Shown: positions 1-6,107, counted from the first letter of the stretch. The stretch is 8,084 nucleotides of DNA from Puniceicoccales bacterium (GCA_031289285.1 JAITPT010000037.1:1-8084); one strand, 5' to 3'. Translations and numbers: made by a program. Notes: a model not told the origin generated them from the sequence alone.

Positions 1-432
1 TACCGCTTCTGCGGTTACGGCGAGGCTGTCGCGACTGGCGGCAAAATCTTGAAGGGCCTGCGCTACGCGCTCGGCATCGGCGCGACAAACCGCACGGACG
101 CCGAGATGCTCGAATACTATCGGCTGAAATTATTTGGCAAAGGTGTTCTTGCGAAACACGGCGACAGCAAAGCTGCGCGCATTTCGGAGGACTCGCTGCG
201 TCAAGTCGAATCGGAGGGCGGCAAGATTTCGCTTTCGGAGCGGTTTTTGACGCATGTTTCGATGTTCACGAAAGGTGCAGTGATAGGCAGCAAATCGTTT
301 GTTGAGGAAAATCTTCGTCGTTACAGCACTCTCACTGGCAAACGCCACCACTGCCAAGCTCGTCCGTTTTCGGACGACACGACCGCCGACTGGGAATCCC
401 TCTACGCTCTCCGCGGAGACGCAAGGGTGTAA
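1..432 (+). CDS. REP-associated tyrosine transposase-like protein (RAYT, Y1_Tnp family), C-terminal part; start lies before the window
   Basis: The frame is open from base 1 (beginning YRFCGYGEAV) to the TAA at 430-432, giving 143 visible residues without a start, so the gene is cut by the window edge. RAYTs are single-domain HUH/Y1 nucleases related to IS200/IS605 transposases that act on short palindromic repeats. The catalytic HUH and Tyr motifs would lie upstream and are not visible. The assignment rests on the C-terminal pattern: a Leu-Arg-Tyr-Ala stretch, then FTKGAVIGSKSFVEE, then a closing DWESLYALRG segment, which matches the tail I recall for verrucomicrobial RAYTs. The gene at the other end of the window starts like an N-terminus of the same family. 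The last 80 bases and the stop region carry several perfect small palindromes. Family moderately sure; activity cannot be judged. Confidence 0.75.
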   Translation, partial: YRFCGYGEAVATGGKILKGLRYALGIGATNRTDAEMLEYYRLKLFGKGVLAKHGDSKAARISEDSLRQVESEGGKISLSERFLTHVSMFTKGAVIGSKSFVEENLRRYSTLTGKRHHCQARPFSDDTTADWESLYALRGDARV

Positions 433-441
433 CTCCGGAGT
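361..441. repeat. Cluster of three perfect palindromes at the 3' end of the RAYT gene
   Basis: Three perfect inverted repeats lie within 81 bp: CGTCCG-TTTT-CGGACG at 361-376, TCTCCGCGGAGA at 408-419, and ACTCCGGAGT at 432-441, which begins on the last base of the stop codon. The last two share the CTCCG/CGGAG arms. They could be recognition hairpins for the transposase, a weak transcription stop, or chance in GC-rich DNA. There is no T-tract after them, so an intrinsic terminator is unlikely. Confidence 0.45.
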
Positions 442-531
442 AGCGTGTGCGGGATGAGCTATCACCACACTTCCAGAAATCTTTGTCAGAAGAGCAAGCG
501 GACACCGATGTGCTGTCTTTTTTGGGGTGAT

Positions 532-557
532 GTCAAATAAAAAAATGGCTGCCTTTT
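532..557 (-). repeat. Repeat copy A (inverted relative to copies B and C)
   Basis: Read on the minus strand the core is AAAAGGCAGCCATTTTTTT followed by ATTTGAC. Over 26 bp it differs from copy B (1979-2004) at a single base, in the opposite orientation. It lies 17 bp beyond the stop codon of the barrel gene. Similarity ends right after TTGAC, so copy A lacks the TCAAA-TAGCTTGAG extension found in B and C. The short GGC-A-GCC centre cannot form a stable RNA hairpin, so this looks like a DNA-level element rather than a terminator. Confidence 0.75.
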
Positions 558-574
558 ATTATTTGCCTTACGCA

Positions 575-1615
575 TCAAAATCGCAACTCCACGCCCGCCT
601 GCCAGCCATCGAAGCCCTTGCCCCAGTAGGCGGCACCAGTCAGCCAGTATTGCGGGGAAGTTCTCCAAGCGCCGTTGGCGTTTTTTTGCTGACTCTCCGT
701 TTCGTTAAAAAGTCCGGCGCGCAGACCTGCGCGATAAAAATGCCGCTCACGGGAGAGGCTACGGTTGCCGTCGTCAAACATATCCGTTCGCTCAATAAAC
801 GGCGCGGCAAAGCCTCGGATGCCGCTGTCTGCCGAGGTGCCAAACGGGAAAATGATTTCAGCGCGGTTCGCCCAAGTGAACGCATTCGCGAACCGCTGTT
901 GGTCGTTGCTCTCACCCCATGCGCCGAGGACATTGATGTTTGAATATTGCGAGGAAAGGCGCAGGCACCGTCCGTTCGGGGTGTCCTCCGGCCCGTCCCA
1001 AACACCGTCCTCAAGCGGAATTGTCTGGCTGACCGATACCGCAGTCACGCTGGTGAGCGCGAGCGCAAACCAATTGCGTGTGCTGCCGTCAGATAAAGCG
1101 GATGCCGGAACAACGGGTGCTGGACGGCGGCAATCGTTTTCGAGATAGGCACCGCCCATCGACATAATCAGCGAAAGCGTTGTGTGTCGCCACGGGCGCA
1201 GCAAAAGTGTGGTGCTGAAGTTTCCCGCGCCTGTTAGGCCGGAAACGCGCTCGGCGGGTGCTCCTGCGATGTCTGGCGTAGCGGTCGCGTCATACCACGC
1301 GCCGCCAGCGTTGATGCTCACGCCTACGGAAAAGTCGCCGCATTTCTCTTTGATCCACGCGGAGTTGTAGCGCAAACACGCATTCGCGCTCCACAGGGAA
1401 ATATCGCCACCTGCAAGCGAGCTATGCAAATTGTGATGCGCCCCTGTCACTCCATTTTCCACTGGGAAATACTGAGTAAGGATATGACTTCGGACAAATT
1501 CATCTGCCATAACTGTCTTGTAACTGGCAGGTTCCGCTATCGCAAAAAAAGATTGCATGGCGACACACAAGAAGGAACAAGTGTATCTATTTCGTCGTGA
1601 AAAGGCAATTCGCAT
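575..1615 (-). CDS. Exported outer-membrane beta-barrel-like protein, family unrecognised
   Basis: This 346-residue protein matches no family I recognise. It begins with a basic n-region (MRIAFSRRNR), a hydrophobic stretch around residues 13-27 and a plausible signal peptidase site after Ala-Ile-Ala, before Glu-Pro, which supports the ATG at 1613-1615. The mature part alternates short polar/hydrophobic strands rich in Gly, Ser, Thr, Trp and Tyr with Asn/Asp-rich turns. It ends GVELRF, a terminal Phe with alternating hydrophobics as in outer-membrane beta-signals. I infer an outer-membrane or surface barrel of roughly 12-14 strands; no catalytic motif or partner gene is visible. Four Cys residues may form disulfides. 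No clear Shine-Dalgarno precedes the start. Its base composition is less GC-rich than the metabolic genes to the right, and it is bracketed by inverted repeat copies A and B, suggesting an accessory gene. An alternative internal Met lies at residue 20, but using it would destroy the signal peptide. Confidence 0.8.
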   Translation of the reverse strand: MRIAFSRRNRYTCSFLCVAMQSFFAIAEPASYKTVMADEFVRSHILTQYFPVENGVTGAHHNLHSSLAGGDISLWSANACLRYNSAWIKEKCGDFSVGVSINAGGAWYDATATPDIAGAPAERVSGLTGAGNFSTTLLLRPWRHTTLSLIMSMGGAYLENDCRRPAPVVPASALSDGSTRNWFALALTSVTAVSVSQTIPLEDGVWDGPEDTPNGRCLRLSSQYSNINVLGAWGESNDQQRFANAFTWANRAEIIFPFGTSADSGIRGFAAPFIERTDMFDDGNRSLSRERHFYRAGLRAGLFNETESQQKNANGAWRTSPQYWLTGAAYWGKGFDGWQAGVELRF

Positions 1616-1754
1616 GAAGAACCGTGTCTATCCTCAAGTGTTCACGCAGGCAATAGATTTTTTATCCTAATACAATCTCTACTGATAAATGGTATTACTT
1701 TCCGCACTCAAAAAAAAGAGGATACTCGCTGTTTTGAATAGGACGCGAGGATAT

Positions 1755-1837
1755 GGGTGGCTCGGGAAACACCCGAACTTGTAAGGACAACTTCTTGGGA
1801 ACACGGGATTTTAGTTCCGTGACAATCCCCCCCCCCC
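1755..1837. other. Possible structured element ending in an 11-C homopolymer
   Basis: Inverted repeats here overlap as mutually exclusive pairs: GGGTG (1755-1759) with CACCC (1770-1774), or TCGGG (1762-1766) with CCCGA (1772-1776); then GGAAC (1798-1802) with GTTCC (1814-1818), or CACGG (1802-1806) with CCGTG (1817-1821). The C11 run follows at 1827-1837. I do not recognise a known RNA family and no T-rich terminator follows. A short reading frame from ATG 1753 runs across the C tract but has poor ribosome-binding spacing. Function unknown. Confidence 0.3.
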
Positions 1838-1970
1838 TCCATCCTCGGTAAAAGTATTTAGTCTGGTTAATTATTCTGGCAATTTTTCGGAGGGAGTTCG
1901 GATTCGCTTTACGAACATGCAGAAAGTCATGAACTTACGACGCAGCAGACATTTTGCCATTTGCCATATG

Positions 1971-2020
1971 TGAATAAAAAAAGGCAGCCATTTTTTTACT
2001 TGACCTCAAAATAGCTTGAG
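1971..2020 (+). repeat. Repeat copy B, 50 bp
   Basis: This copy starts TGAATAAAA, continues through the AAAAGGCAGCCA-T7 core and CTTGAC, and ends ATAGCTTGAG. It aligns with copy C along its whole length with only two A residues of length difference in the A-run, one change of spacing before CTTGAC, and two substitutions beyond it. Its first 26 core bases (1979-2004) are the inverted counterpart of copy A. The 3' half contains an inverted repeat CTCAA-aatagc-TTGAG, and the TTGAC hexamer region resembles a -35 box, but no good -10 follows at the right distance. Confidence 0.8.
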
Positions 2021-2108
2021 TCGTTAGACTCTCAGTTCGCACACAGCAGAATTATAGCGGAGCACACACAGTCACTATCCCTATTCATCAACTCGGCGAT
2101 TAGGCACT

Positions 2109-2157
2109 TGAATAAAAAGGCAGCCATTTTTTTCGCTTGACTTCAAAGTAGCTTGAG
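2109..2157 (+). repeat. Repeat copy C, 49 bp, direct repeat of copy B
   Basis: Same order as copy B: TGAATAAAAA, GGCAGCCA, T7, CTTGAC, TTCAAAGTAGCTTGAG. It starts 138 bp after copy B and ends 46 bp short of the pyrE stop codon. The inverted repeat in its 3' half changes from CTCAA/TTGAG in B to TTCAA/TTGAG, which replaces a C-G pair with a T-G wobble, so pairing is kept. The copies flank 88 bp of unrelated sequence. Confidence 0.8.
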
Positions 2158-2203
2158 CATACACGGGTCGCGGCATCATCGCACTCACCCCTCACGCACT
2201 GTC

Positions 2204-2995
2204 TTAACTTCCGGGTTTTACAGCGGGGAGGGAGGCAAGCTCGGGGGGGAGGGCGTCGGGGGGATAGGTGGGGAAACTTAACTCCAAGAGAGGGACAAAG
2301 GGGACAGCGATAGATGGCGTATTGGTGGATTGCGTATTGGTGGATTGCGCATCGGCAGATGGCGCATCGTTAGACTGCGCATCGGCAGATTGCGCGTTGC
2401 CGACAGAGCGGTCAACGACATCGGTAAATTTTGCGTTGCCAGCGGAGCGGTCAACCAGCGCGGCGACGGCGGCAGGCACACCACGGTGTTGGCGCACAAT
2501 GGCGAGACATTCGAGCACTCGACCCCCACGCGTTACTACGTCCTCGACAATAAGCACCGGCTCGCCAACAGCGATTTTGAAGTTGCGGCGTAAGACGAGC
2601 TTGTCGTTTTCCTTTTCGGCAAAGATAAATCGCCCGCCCATTTGACGCGCCACTTCTTGCCCCAAAACGAGGCCACCCATCGCAGGCGCAAGCACGGTCG
2701 TGCCGGGCGCGACGCCCGCCGCCGCGAGCTTGGGCAAGAGCAATTCGACGAGGCGCGTGACTTTGGCGAGGTGCTGGCAAACCTGCGCACATTGGAAAAA
2801 ATGCCCGCTGCGCAAACCGCTACGCAGGACGAAATGCCCCGACAACAGCGCACCCGTTTCACGGAAAATTTGGAGAACCTCGCCCTGTTCGCCGCCCTGT
2901 TCGCCGCCTTGTTCGTCACGTTGTTCGCCGCCTTGCTTCTCGGCTTGTTTGTCGCTTTGTTTGTTACCCTGTTCGTCGTCTTGTTTGTTTGGCAT
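2204..2995 (-). CDS. pyrE: Orotate phosphoribosyltransferase (PyrE) with repeat-expanded N-terminus and internal insert
   Basis: PyrE transfers orotate to PRPP to give orotidine 5'-monophosphate, the fifth step of de novo pyrimidine synthesis, in the cytoplasm. The 263-residue product carries the PRPP-binding signature VLIVEDVVTRGGRV at about residues 147-160, an FAEKENDKLVLRRNFKI segment for the phosphate/orotate-binding loop, and the N-terminal LLSGHFVLRSGLRSGHFF stretch. Most PyrE proteins are about 200-225 residues. The excess comes from a Gln/Glu/Lys/Gly-rich N-terminal tail (residues 5-36, four-residue periodicity) and an insert after residue ~180 built of two 13-residue and then five-residue repeats. 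The C-terminus (PTYPPDALPPELASLPAVKPGS) looks intact. ATG 2993-2995 is the only plausible start, since no alternative start codon precedes the conserved domain; no Shine-Dalgarno is visible. A TTGACG hexamer at 3028-3033 (minus strand) could be a -35 box, with a poor -10. The gene is divergent from the 112-aa gene, 83 bp away. Confidence 0.93.
   Translation of the reverse strand: MPNKQDDEQGNKQSDKQAEKQGGEQRDEQGGEQGGEQGEVLQIFRETGALLSGHFVLRSGLRSGHFFQCAQVCQHLAKVTRLVELLLPKLAAAGVAPGTTVLAPAMGGLVLGQEVARQMGGRFIFAEKENDKLVLRRNFKIAVGEPVLIVEDVVTRGGRVLECLAIVRQHRGVPAAVAALVDRSAGNAKFTDVVDRSVGNAQSADAQSNDAPSADAQSTNTQSTNTPSIAVPFVPLLELSFPTYPPDALPPELASLPAVKPGS
2313..2402 (-). repeat. Six tandem 15-bp units inside pyrE (five-residue repeats)
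   Basis: On the plus strand the units begin at 2313, 2328, 2343, 2358, 2373 and 2388, each of the form GA(T/C)(T/G)GCG(T/C)AT(T/C)G and variants. On the coding strand they encode degenerate units such as AQSAD, AQSND, APSAD, AQSTN, TQSTN and TPSIA. Unit boundaries keep the reading frame. Adjacent to them, GCGTTGCC...GAGCGGTCAAC recurs with a 39-bp offset (2394 and 2433), giving two 13-residue VDRS-GNA units, so the array grew by at least two period lengths. Confidence 0.85.
2888..2983 (-). repeat. Eight tandem 12-bp units at the 5' end of pyrE (four-residue repeats)
   Basis: On the coding strand each 12-bp unit starts with CAA or CAG and encodes Gln followed by three small or charged residues: QDDE, QGNK, QSDK, QAEK, QGGE, QRDE, QGGE, QGGE. 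The units lie immediately after the first four codons and before the conserved enzyme domain. The last two QGGE units are nearly identical at the DNA level, which points to recent slippage. The encoded tail is strongly hydrophilic and probably disordered. Confidence 0.85.
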
Positions 2996-3078
2996 GGGGC
3001 GGGGCAGAATGCGCGGCGGCGTGGCGGCGTCAAGTTTCCCCTTGTTGCAAACGTGGTTCCTGTTCAGGGTGTCGGCTT

Positions 3079-3417
3079 ATGAGTTTTATCAGCGACCAGC
3101 TCGCCAAACATCTCAACAACCGCTACCGCGAAATCGGCACCGTCGAAAATCTTGACCTCGGCTACGATTCGGTTCGCGCCACGGTGCGGCTCAATGGCGA
3201 TTCGGATTCCTCCGAAATCGCTTTTTCGGGTATCTGCTGGTCTGCGCAAGACGGCGTGTTTCGCTTGCACTATGCGGAGGCGACGGCCTCGAAGCCGTGG
3301 TTGCAGGGCTTGCTCAACATTCTCGCCGAGAAAAACGGCAAGCAATTTAACCTTCCCGACAAGATGTCGCTCATGCCTGTCAAGATGATGTTTCCCAAAA
3401 ACGGCGGCACCGATTGA
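3079..3417 (+). CDS. Conserved-looking small cytoplasmic protein of unknown function, upstream of surE
   Basis: I do not recognise this 112-residue protein. It has no signal peptide or membrane segment. The N-terminal half (MSFISDQLAKHLNNRYREIG, then alternating strands up to FSGICW) looks alpha/beta. The C-terminal half has an amphipathic helix (KPWLQGLLNILAEKNG) and a basic, Met-rich tail ending MMFPKNGGTD. The frame is open upstream to 2989, but that would add a Cys/Arg-rich stretch overlapping the pyrE start. I therefore chose ATG 3079-3081, which has a weak AGGGTG about 8 bases upstream and begins a normal-looking sequence. It ends 18 bp before surE on the same strand, so the two are probably co-transcribed, with panD next. 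Codon composition matches its neighbours. That it is a real gene is likely; its role is unknown. Confidence 0.8.
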   Translation: MSFISDQLAKHLNNRYREIGTVENLDLGYDSVRATVRLNGDSDSSEIAFSGICWSAQDGVFRLHYAEATASKPWLQGLLNILAEKNGKQFNLPDKMSLMPVKMMFPKNGGTD

Positions 3418-3435
3418 CCTTCCCCTCACGTCGCT

Positions 3436-4200
3436 ATGAAACCACTTATTCTTGCCACCAACGACGACGGCATTGACTCGTTTTTCCTGCGGGAACTTGT
3501 CGAGGCACACACGCCGGACTTCCGCGTCGTCATCGCTGCGCCGTTGCGCGAACAGAGCTGGGTCGGTCGCGCTTTTAGTCGGCTGCGCGACGTGGCGGTC
3601 GAGGCGCGCGGAAACCTTTGGGGCGCGGAGGCGGCGTGGGCGGTGGACGGCACGCCGTCGGATTGTGTCAACATCGCGCTGGGCAATCTGCTGGCGGCGG
3701 GCGAGCGTCCTACCGCTGTCATTTCCGGCATCAACATCGGCTACAACATTACGATGCCGCTGAGCCTCAGTTCTGGCACGCTTGCGGGCGCGGTCGAGGG
3801 TGCGGCGTGGGGGTTGGCGGCGTTGGCGTTTTCGCTCGAATTGCCCGACGAGGAATACCTGCGTGCGCAGCGCAACCACGGCGAGGTCGCTGGTCTCGCA
3901 CGCGAGAGTCTGCACTATGCGGCGGCGCGGGCGGCGCGGTTCACGTCGGCGTATGCGGGCAAACCGCTGTCGGGCGTCACGGTGCGCAACATCAACTTTC
4001 CCTACCTGTGCCTGCCGGACACGCCCGACGAGGAGACTGCGCCGGCGGCGGTTCATCTTGGCAAACTTTACAGCGAGGTCGCGCCCGGTGTTTTTCGTTT
4101 CAAGTGGGTGAAGGGTGAGCCGAAGGTTGGCGGCGGCGACGCCACCGACTTCGCCTGTTTGAGCCGTGGGCACATCAGCCATACGCTGCTGCGTTATTGA
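3436..4200 (+). CDS. surE: 5'/3'-nucleotidase SurE (survival protein E family)
   Basis: SurE is a metal-dependent phosphatase that removes phosphate from nucleoside 5'- and 3'-monophosphates, and in some species short polyphosphate, in the cytoplasm. All core motifs are visible in the 254-residue product: TNDDGI (Asp10, Asp11) at the start, the metal-binding Ser41 in APLREQSW, VDGTPSDC at 70-77, and SGINIGYN with metal ligand Asn100. SSGTLAGAVEGAAWG and the C-terminal TDFACLSRGHIS also match. The Ser41 region reads QSWVGRAFSR rather than the E. coli-type RSGASNS, so it belongs to a divergent branch, but no expected ligand is missing. Length is normal (about 250). The start is the first ATG, 18 bp after the 112-aa gene, without a clear Shine-Dalgarno. 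panD follows after 55 bp with no terminator between, suggesting one transcript. Confidence 0.93.
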   Translation: MKPLILATNDDGIDSFFLRELVEAHTPDFRVVIAAPLREQSWVGRAFSRLRDVAVEARGNLWGAEAAWAVDGTPSDCVNIALGNLLAAGERPTAVISGINIGYNITMPLSLSSGTLAGAVEGAAWGLAALAFSLELPDEEYLRAQRNHGEVAGLARESLHYAAARAARFTSAYAGKPLSGVTVRNINFPYLCLPDTPDEETAPAAVHLGKLYSEVAPGVFRFKWVKGEPKVGGGDATDFACLSRGHISHTLLRY

Positions 4201-4255
4201 CGTGCCTGCGCCCGCGCCGCTTACTCCCTGTCGTTTATTAACCAAAAAAACTTTC

Positions 4256-4654
4256 ATGCAAATTAACCTTTTGCGCTCAAAAATCCTTCGCGCCGAAGTC
4301 ACCGACGCCAAGCTGCACTACGAGGGTAGCATGGAGATTGACGAGGAACTCATGCGTCTCACGGGGATCTTGCCCAATGAAAAAATTCTCGTGGGCAACA
4401 TTTCCAACGGCAACCGTTTCGAGACCTACGCCATCCCGGCACCTGCGGGTTCGCGGCGGTTCTCGCTCAACGGCGCGGTCGCTTGCCTCGGCAAAATCGG
4501 CGACCTCGTGGTGATAATGACGTTCGGCTGGTTCGACGAGCAGGAGGCCGCCGCGCATAAGCCGCGCGTCGTCACCCTCGCCGATGTCAACCAGCGCATC
4601 GTGAAACTTGAGAACCCCGCCGCCGTCGAGGTCGCCGCCAAGTTTGCGCGTTGA
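4256..4654 (+). CDS. panD: Aspartate 1-decarboxylase proenzyme (PanD)
   Basis: PanD decarboxylates L-aspartate to beta-alanine for pantothenate and coenzyme A synthesis. It is made as a proenzyme that cleaves itself at Gly24-Ser25, Ser25 becoming the pyruvoyl cofactor. The sequence shows this site exactly (LHYEGS, Gly24-Ser25), along with Lys9, Arg54, Thr57 and Tyr58 (NRFETYAI), and the RRFSLNGAVA segment followed by the GDLVVIMTF strand. Numbering from ATG 4256-4258 reproduces the family positions, which settles this start over an in-frame upstream ATG at 4166 that lies inside surE. Length (132 aa) is normal for the family. No panZ/panM-like maturation factor is in the window. It is the last gene of the 112-aa gene-surE-panD run and ends 13 bp from the convergent alkaline phosphatase; I see no hairpin terminator between them. 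Confidence 0.95.
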   Translation: MQINLLRSKILRAEVTDAKLHYEGSMEIDEELMRLTGILPNEKILVGNISNGNRFETYAIPAPAGSRRFSLNGAVACLGKIGDLVVIMTFGWFDEQEAAAHKPRVVTLADVNQRIVKLENPAAVEVAAKFAR

Positions 4655-4667
4655 GCCGCGCCGTGCG

Positions 4668-6107
4668 TCAGGCGGTTGGCAGGCCGAGGGCTTGCAGGAG
4701 GAGGTTGTGGACTTGGTCGTTGCGCAGAAACGGCGTGAAGCGCGACGCGCCGTTGCCGAGTGCCGCCAGCTCGACGAGGTCGCCCGTGTGTTGGCCACTC
4801 GTCCAGCCGACGCCAGTTTTCGTGCCCAAGATGTCTTGCAGCCGCCCCAGACCTTTTTTGGCGAGCGCGGCTTGCTCGCCCTTCATCGTGTCGGCGGAAT
4901 AGTTTCGCACGGCGTTCAGCGCGTAGGCCGTCCCGCGCAGCGCGTCGCCGGTGAGTTTTAGCCCCGTGTGTTTGAGGAGGTAGTCGCCGAGGTCGGCACT
5001 TTTCACTTTGCGTGCGCCGGTCGTTAGCTCCGAGTAAGAGGCTTTGAAACCAGCGAGGCGGTCAAAGGCTTGGCTGGATTTTTCGTAGTTGCCGCCGATG
5101 CCGTTCGTGTTCAGGCCGCCGCAGCCGTGGTCGGTGGTGACGACGAGCAGGGTGTCGGGGTGCGTGTCAACGTAGCGCAAGACGGCGGCGATGGTTTCGT
5201 CGAAGGCGAGGAGGTCGTGGATGAGCGTGGCGGCGTCGTTGGCGTGGCCGGCGTGGTCAACACGGGCGGCTTCGATTTGGAGGACAAAGCCGGGTGCGCC
5301 GCGTTTGGCGACGAGGGCGTCGAGGCGCGTCAGCGCGGCGGTGGCCATTTCGGCGAGCGTCGGCACGGCTTGTTTGAGGGCGTCGCTGTTGTCGCGGTCA
5401 ATGGTGAAGGGCAGGTGGGCGTTGGCGAACAGGCCGAGCAGGGGCGCGGCGGGTTGCGGGGCGGCGAGGAGGGCGGCACGGTCGAGCGCGAGCGCGTAGC
5501 CAGCAGCCTTGAAGGCGTCGCGTAGTTTGGTGTTGAAAAACTTTTGACCGCCGCCGAGCACGATGTCCACGCGGTTGTCAAAGTATTGGCGAGCGATGCC
5601 GGCCTCGTCGTTGCGCAGGGGCGTCTGGGCGACAAAGCCCGCAGGCGTGGCGTGTGTGGCAGTGGCGGTGGTGACGAGGGCGGTGAGGAAGCCTTGGGGG
5701 CGGACTTTGGCAAAGAGCGTGGCGAGCTTGCGCCCGTCTTCGGGGTGGATGTTGAGCGTGCCGTTGTTGATGCGCTGCCCGCAGCCCCAGCTGCTCGAGG
5801 CAGCGGAGGAGTCGGTGACAATCCCGCTGGCCGAGGAGGTCTCCATCGCGCAGCGGACGGCGGGGCGCTCGGTGTAGAGCGAGAGCCAGGTGTTGTCGCG
5901 CCCGAGGATGCGCTTCTGGTAATGCCGCGCCGCACAGAGCGAGGCGGTGTTCATGCCGTCGGCCACCATGAAGATGACGTTGCGGGCGTTTTTGCGTGGC
6001 GTGTTGGTGGCGGCGTCGCGGGTGAGCGCAGGCGCGCTCCGCGAACTGAGGCCAAGTAGCGCAGCGGCAGAGGCGGCAGCGCGGAGGAATGTGCGGCGGG
6101 ATGTCAT
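4668..6107 (-). CDS. Tat-exported alkaline phosphatase (PhoA family)
   Basis: This is a periplasmic phosphomonoesterase of the PhoA superfamily, which hydrolyses phosphate esters with two zinc ions and usually one magnesium. The product (479 aa from ATG 6107) starts with a twin-arginine signal, SRRTFLRAAASAAALLGL, indicating Tat export of the folded, metal-loaded enzyme. Active-site elements in order: MVADGM with metal ligand Asp50, the VTDSSAAS nucleophile motif with Ser100, THATPAG, IEAARVDHAGHAND with the Glu/Asp/His metal ligands, VTTDHGCGG with Asp-His, and SGQHTGDLV with the late His ligand. All expected ligands appear present. A GTG at 6126-6128 could add seven residues (MRSHLLL), but neither start has a Shine-Dalgarno; I prefer the ATG because it places the Arg pair at a usual distance from the start. 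The gene is divergent from amt with about 110 bp between. No Pho box could be identified with confidence. I do not assign phoA versus another family name. Confidence 0.9.
   Translation of the reverse strand: MTSRRTFLRAAASAAALLGLSSRSAPALTRDAATNTPRKNARNVIFMVADGMNTASLCAARHYQKRILGRDNTWLSLYTERPAVRCAMETSSASGIVTDSSAASSSWGCGQRINNGTLNIHPEDGRKLATLFAKVRPQGFLTALVTTATATHATPAGFVAQTPLRNDEAGIARQYFDNRVDIVLGGGQKFFNTKLRDAFKAAGYALALDRAALLAAPQPAAPLLGLFANAHLPFTIDRDNSDALKQAVPTLAEMATAALTRLDALVAKRGAPGFVLQIEAARVDHAGHANDAATLIHDLLAFDETIAAVLRYVDTHPDTLLVVTTDHGCGGLNTNGIGGNYEKSSQAFDRLAGFKASYSELTTGARKVKSADLGDYLLKHTGLKLTGDALRGTAYALNAVRNYSADTMKGEQAALAKKGLGRLQDILGTKTGVGWTSGQHTGDLVELAALGNGASRFTPFLRNDQVHNLLLQALGLPTA

Larger units (their letters stand above)
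1616..2203. other. 588-bp AT-rich intergenic region with repeats, hairpins and a C11 tract
   Basis: I see no convincing gene here between the starts and ends of the flanking minus-strand genes. The part next to the barrel gene (1640-1740) is AT-rich and probably contains its promoter, but no -35/-10 pair is convincing. At 1755-1821 several overlapping inverted repeats occur, followed by 11 consecutive C at 1827-1837. A GTTCG/CGAAC inverted repeat sits at 1896-1916. Repeat copies B and C fill 1971-2020 and 2109-2157. The sequence between B and C shows only a GAGTC-gtta-GACTC inverted repeat just after B. Confidence 0.6.

Noticed and set aside
532..557. Repeat copy A as an intrinsic terminator of the barrel gene, because a T7 run follows GGCAGCCA
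   Set aside because: The only local stem is three base pairs around a single base, which cannot form a stable RNA hairpin, and the same sequence occurs twice elsewhere in the opposite orientation.
1735..1840. A tRNA or other housekeeping RNA in the hairpin-rich intergenic stretch
   Set aside because: No cloverleaf, no GTTCRA T-loop, no acceptor pairing, and no match I recognise to SRP, 6S or tmRNA.
2642..3155. Plus-strand frames opposite the pyrE 5' end giving hydrophobic Leu/Phe/Ala repeats that mimic a membrane protein
   Set aside because: They are the reverse translation of the 12-bp Gln repeats of pyrE; the conserved PyrE domain fixes the coding strand.
3064..4311. Long open frame on the minus strand (415 codons) opposite the 112-aa gene, surE and the start of panD
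   Set aside because: Arg-rich, low-complexity translation typical of the antisense of GC-rich genes; the plus strand carries clear SurE and PanD motifs.
5070..6059. Plus-strand open frames opposite the alkaline phosphatase gene
   Set aside because: Gly/Val/Arg-rich shadow translations; every active-site motif of the phosphatase lies on the minus strand.
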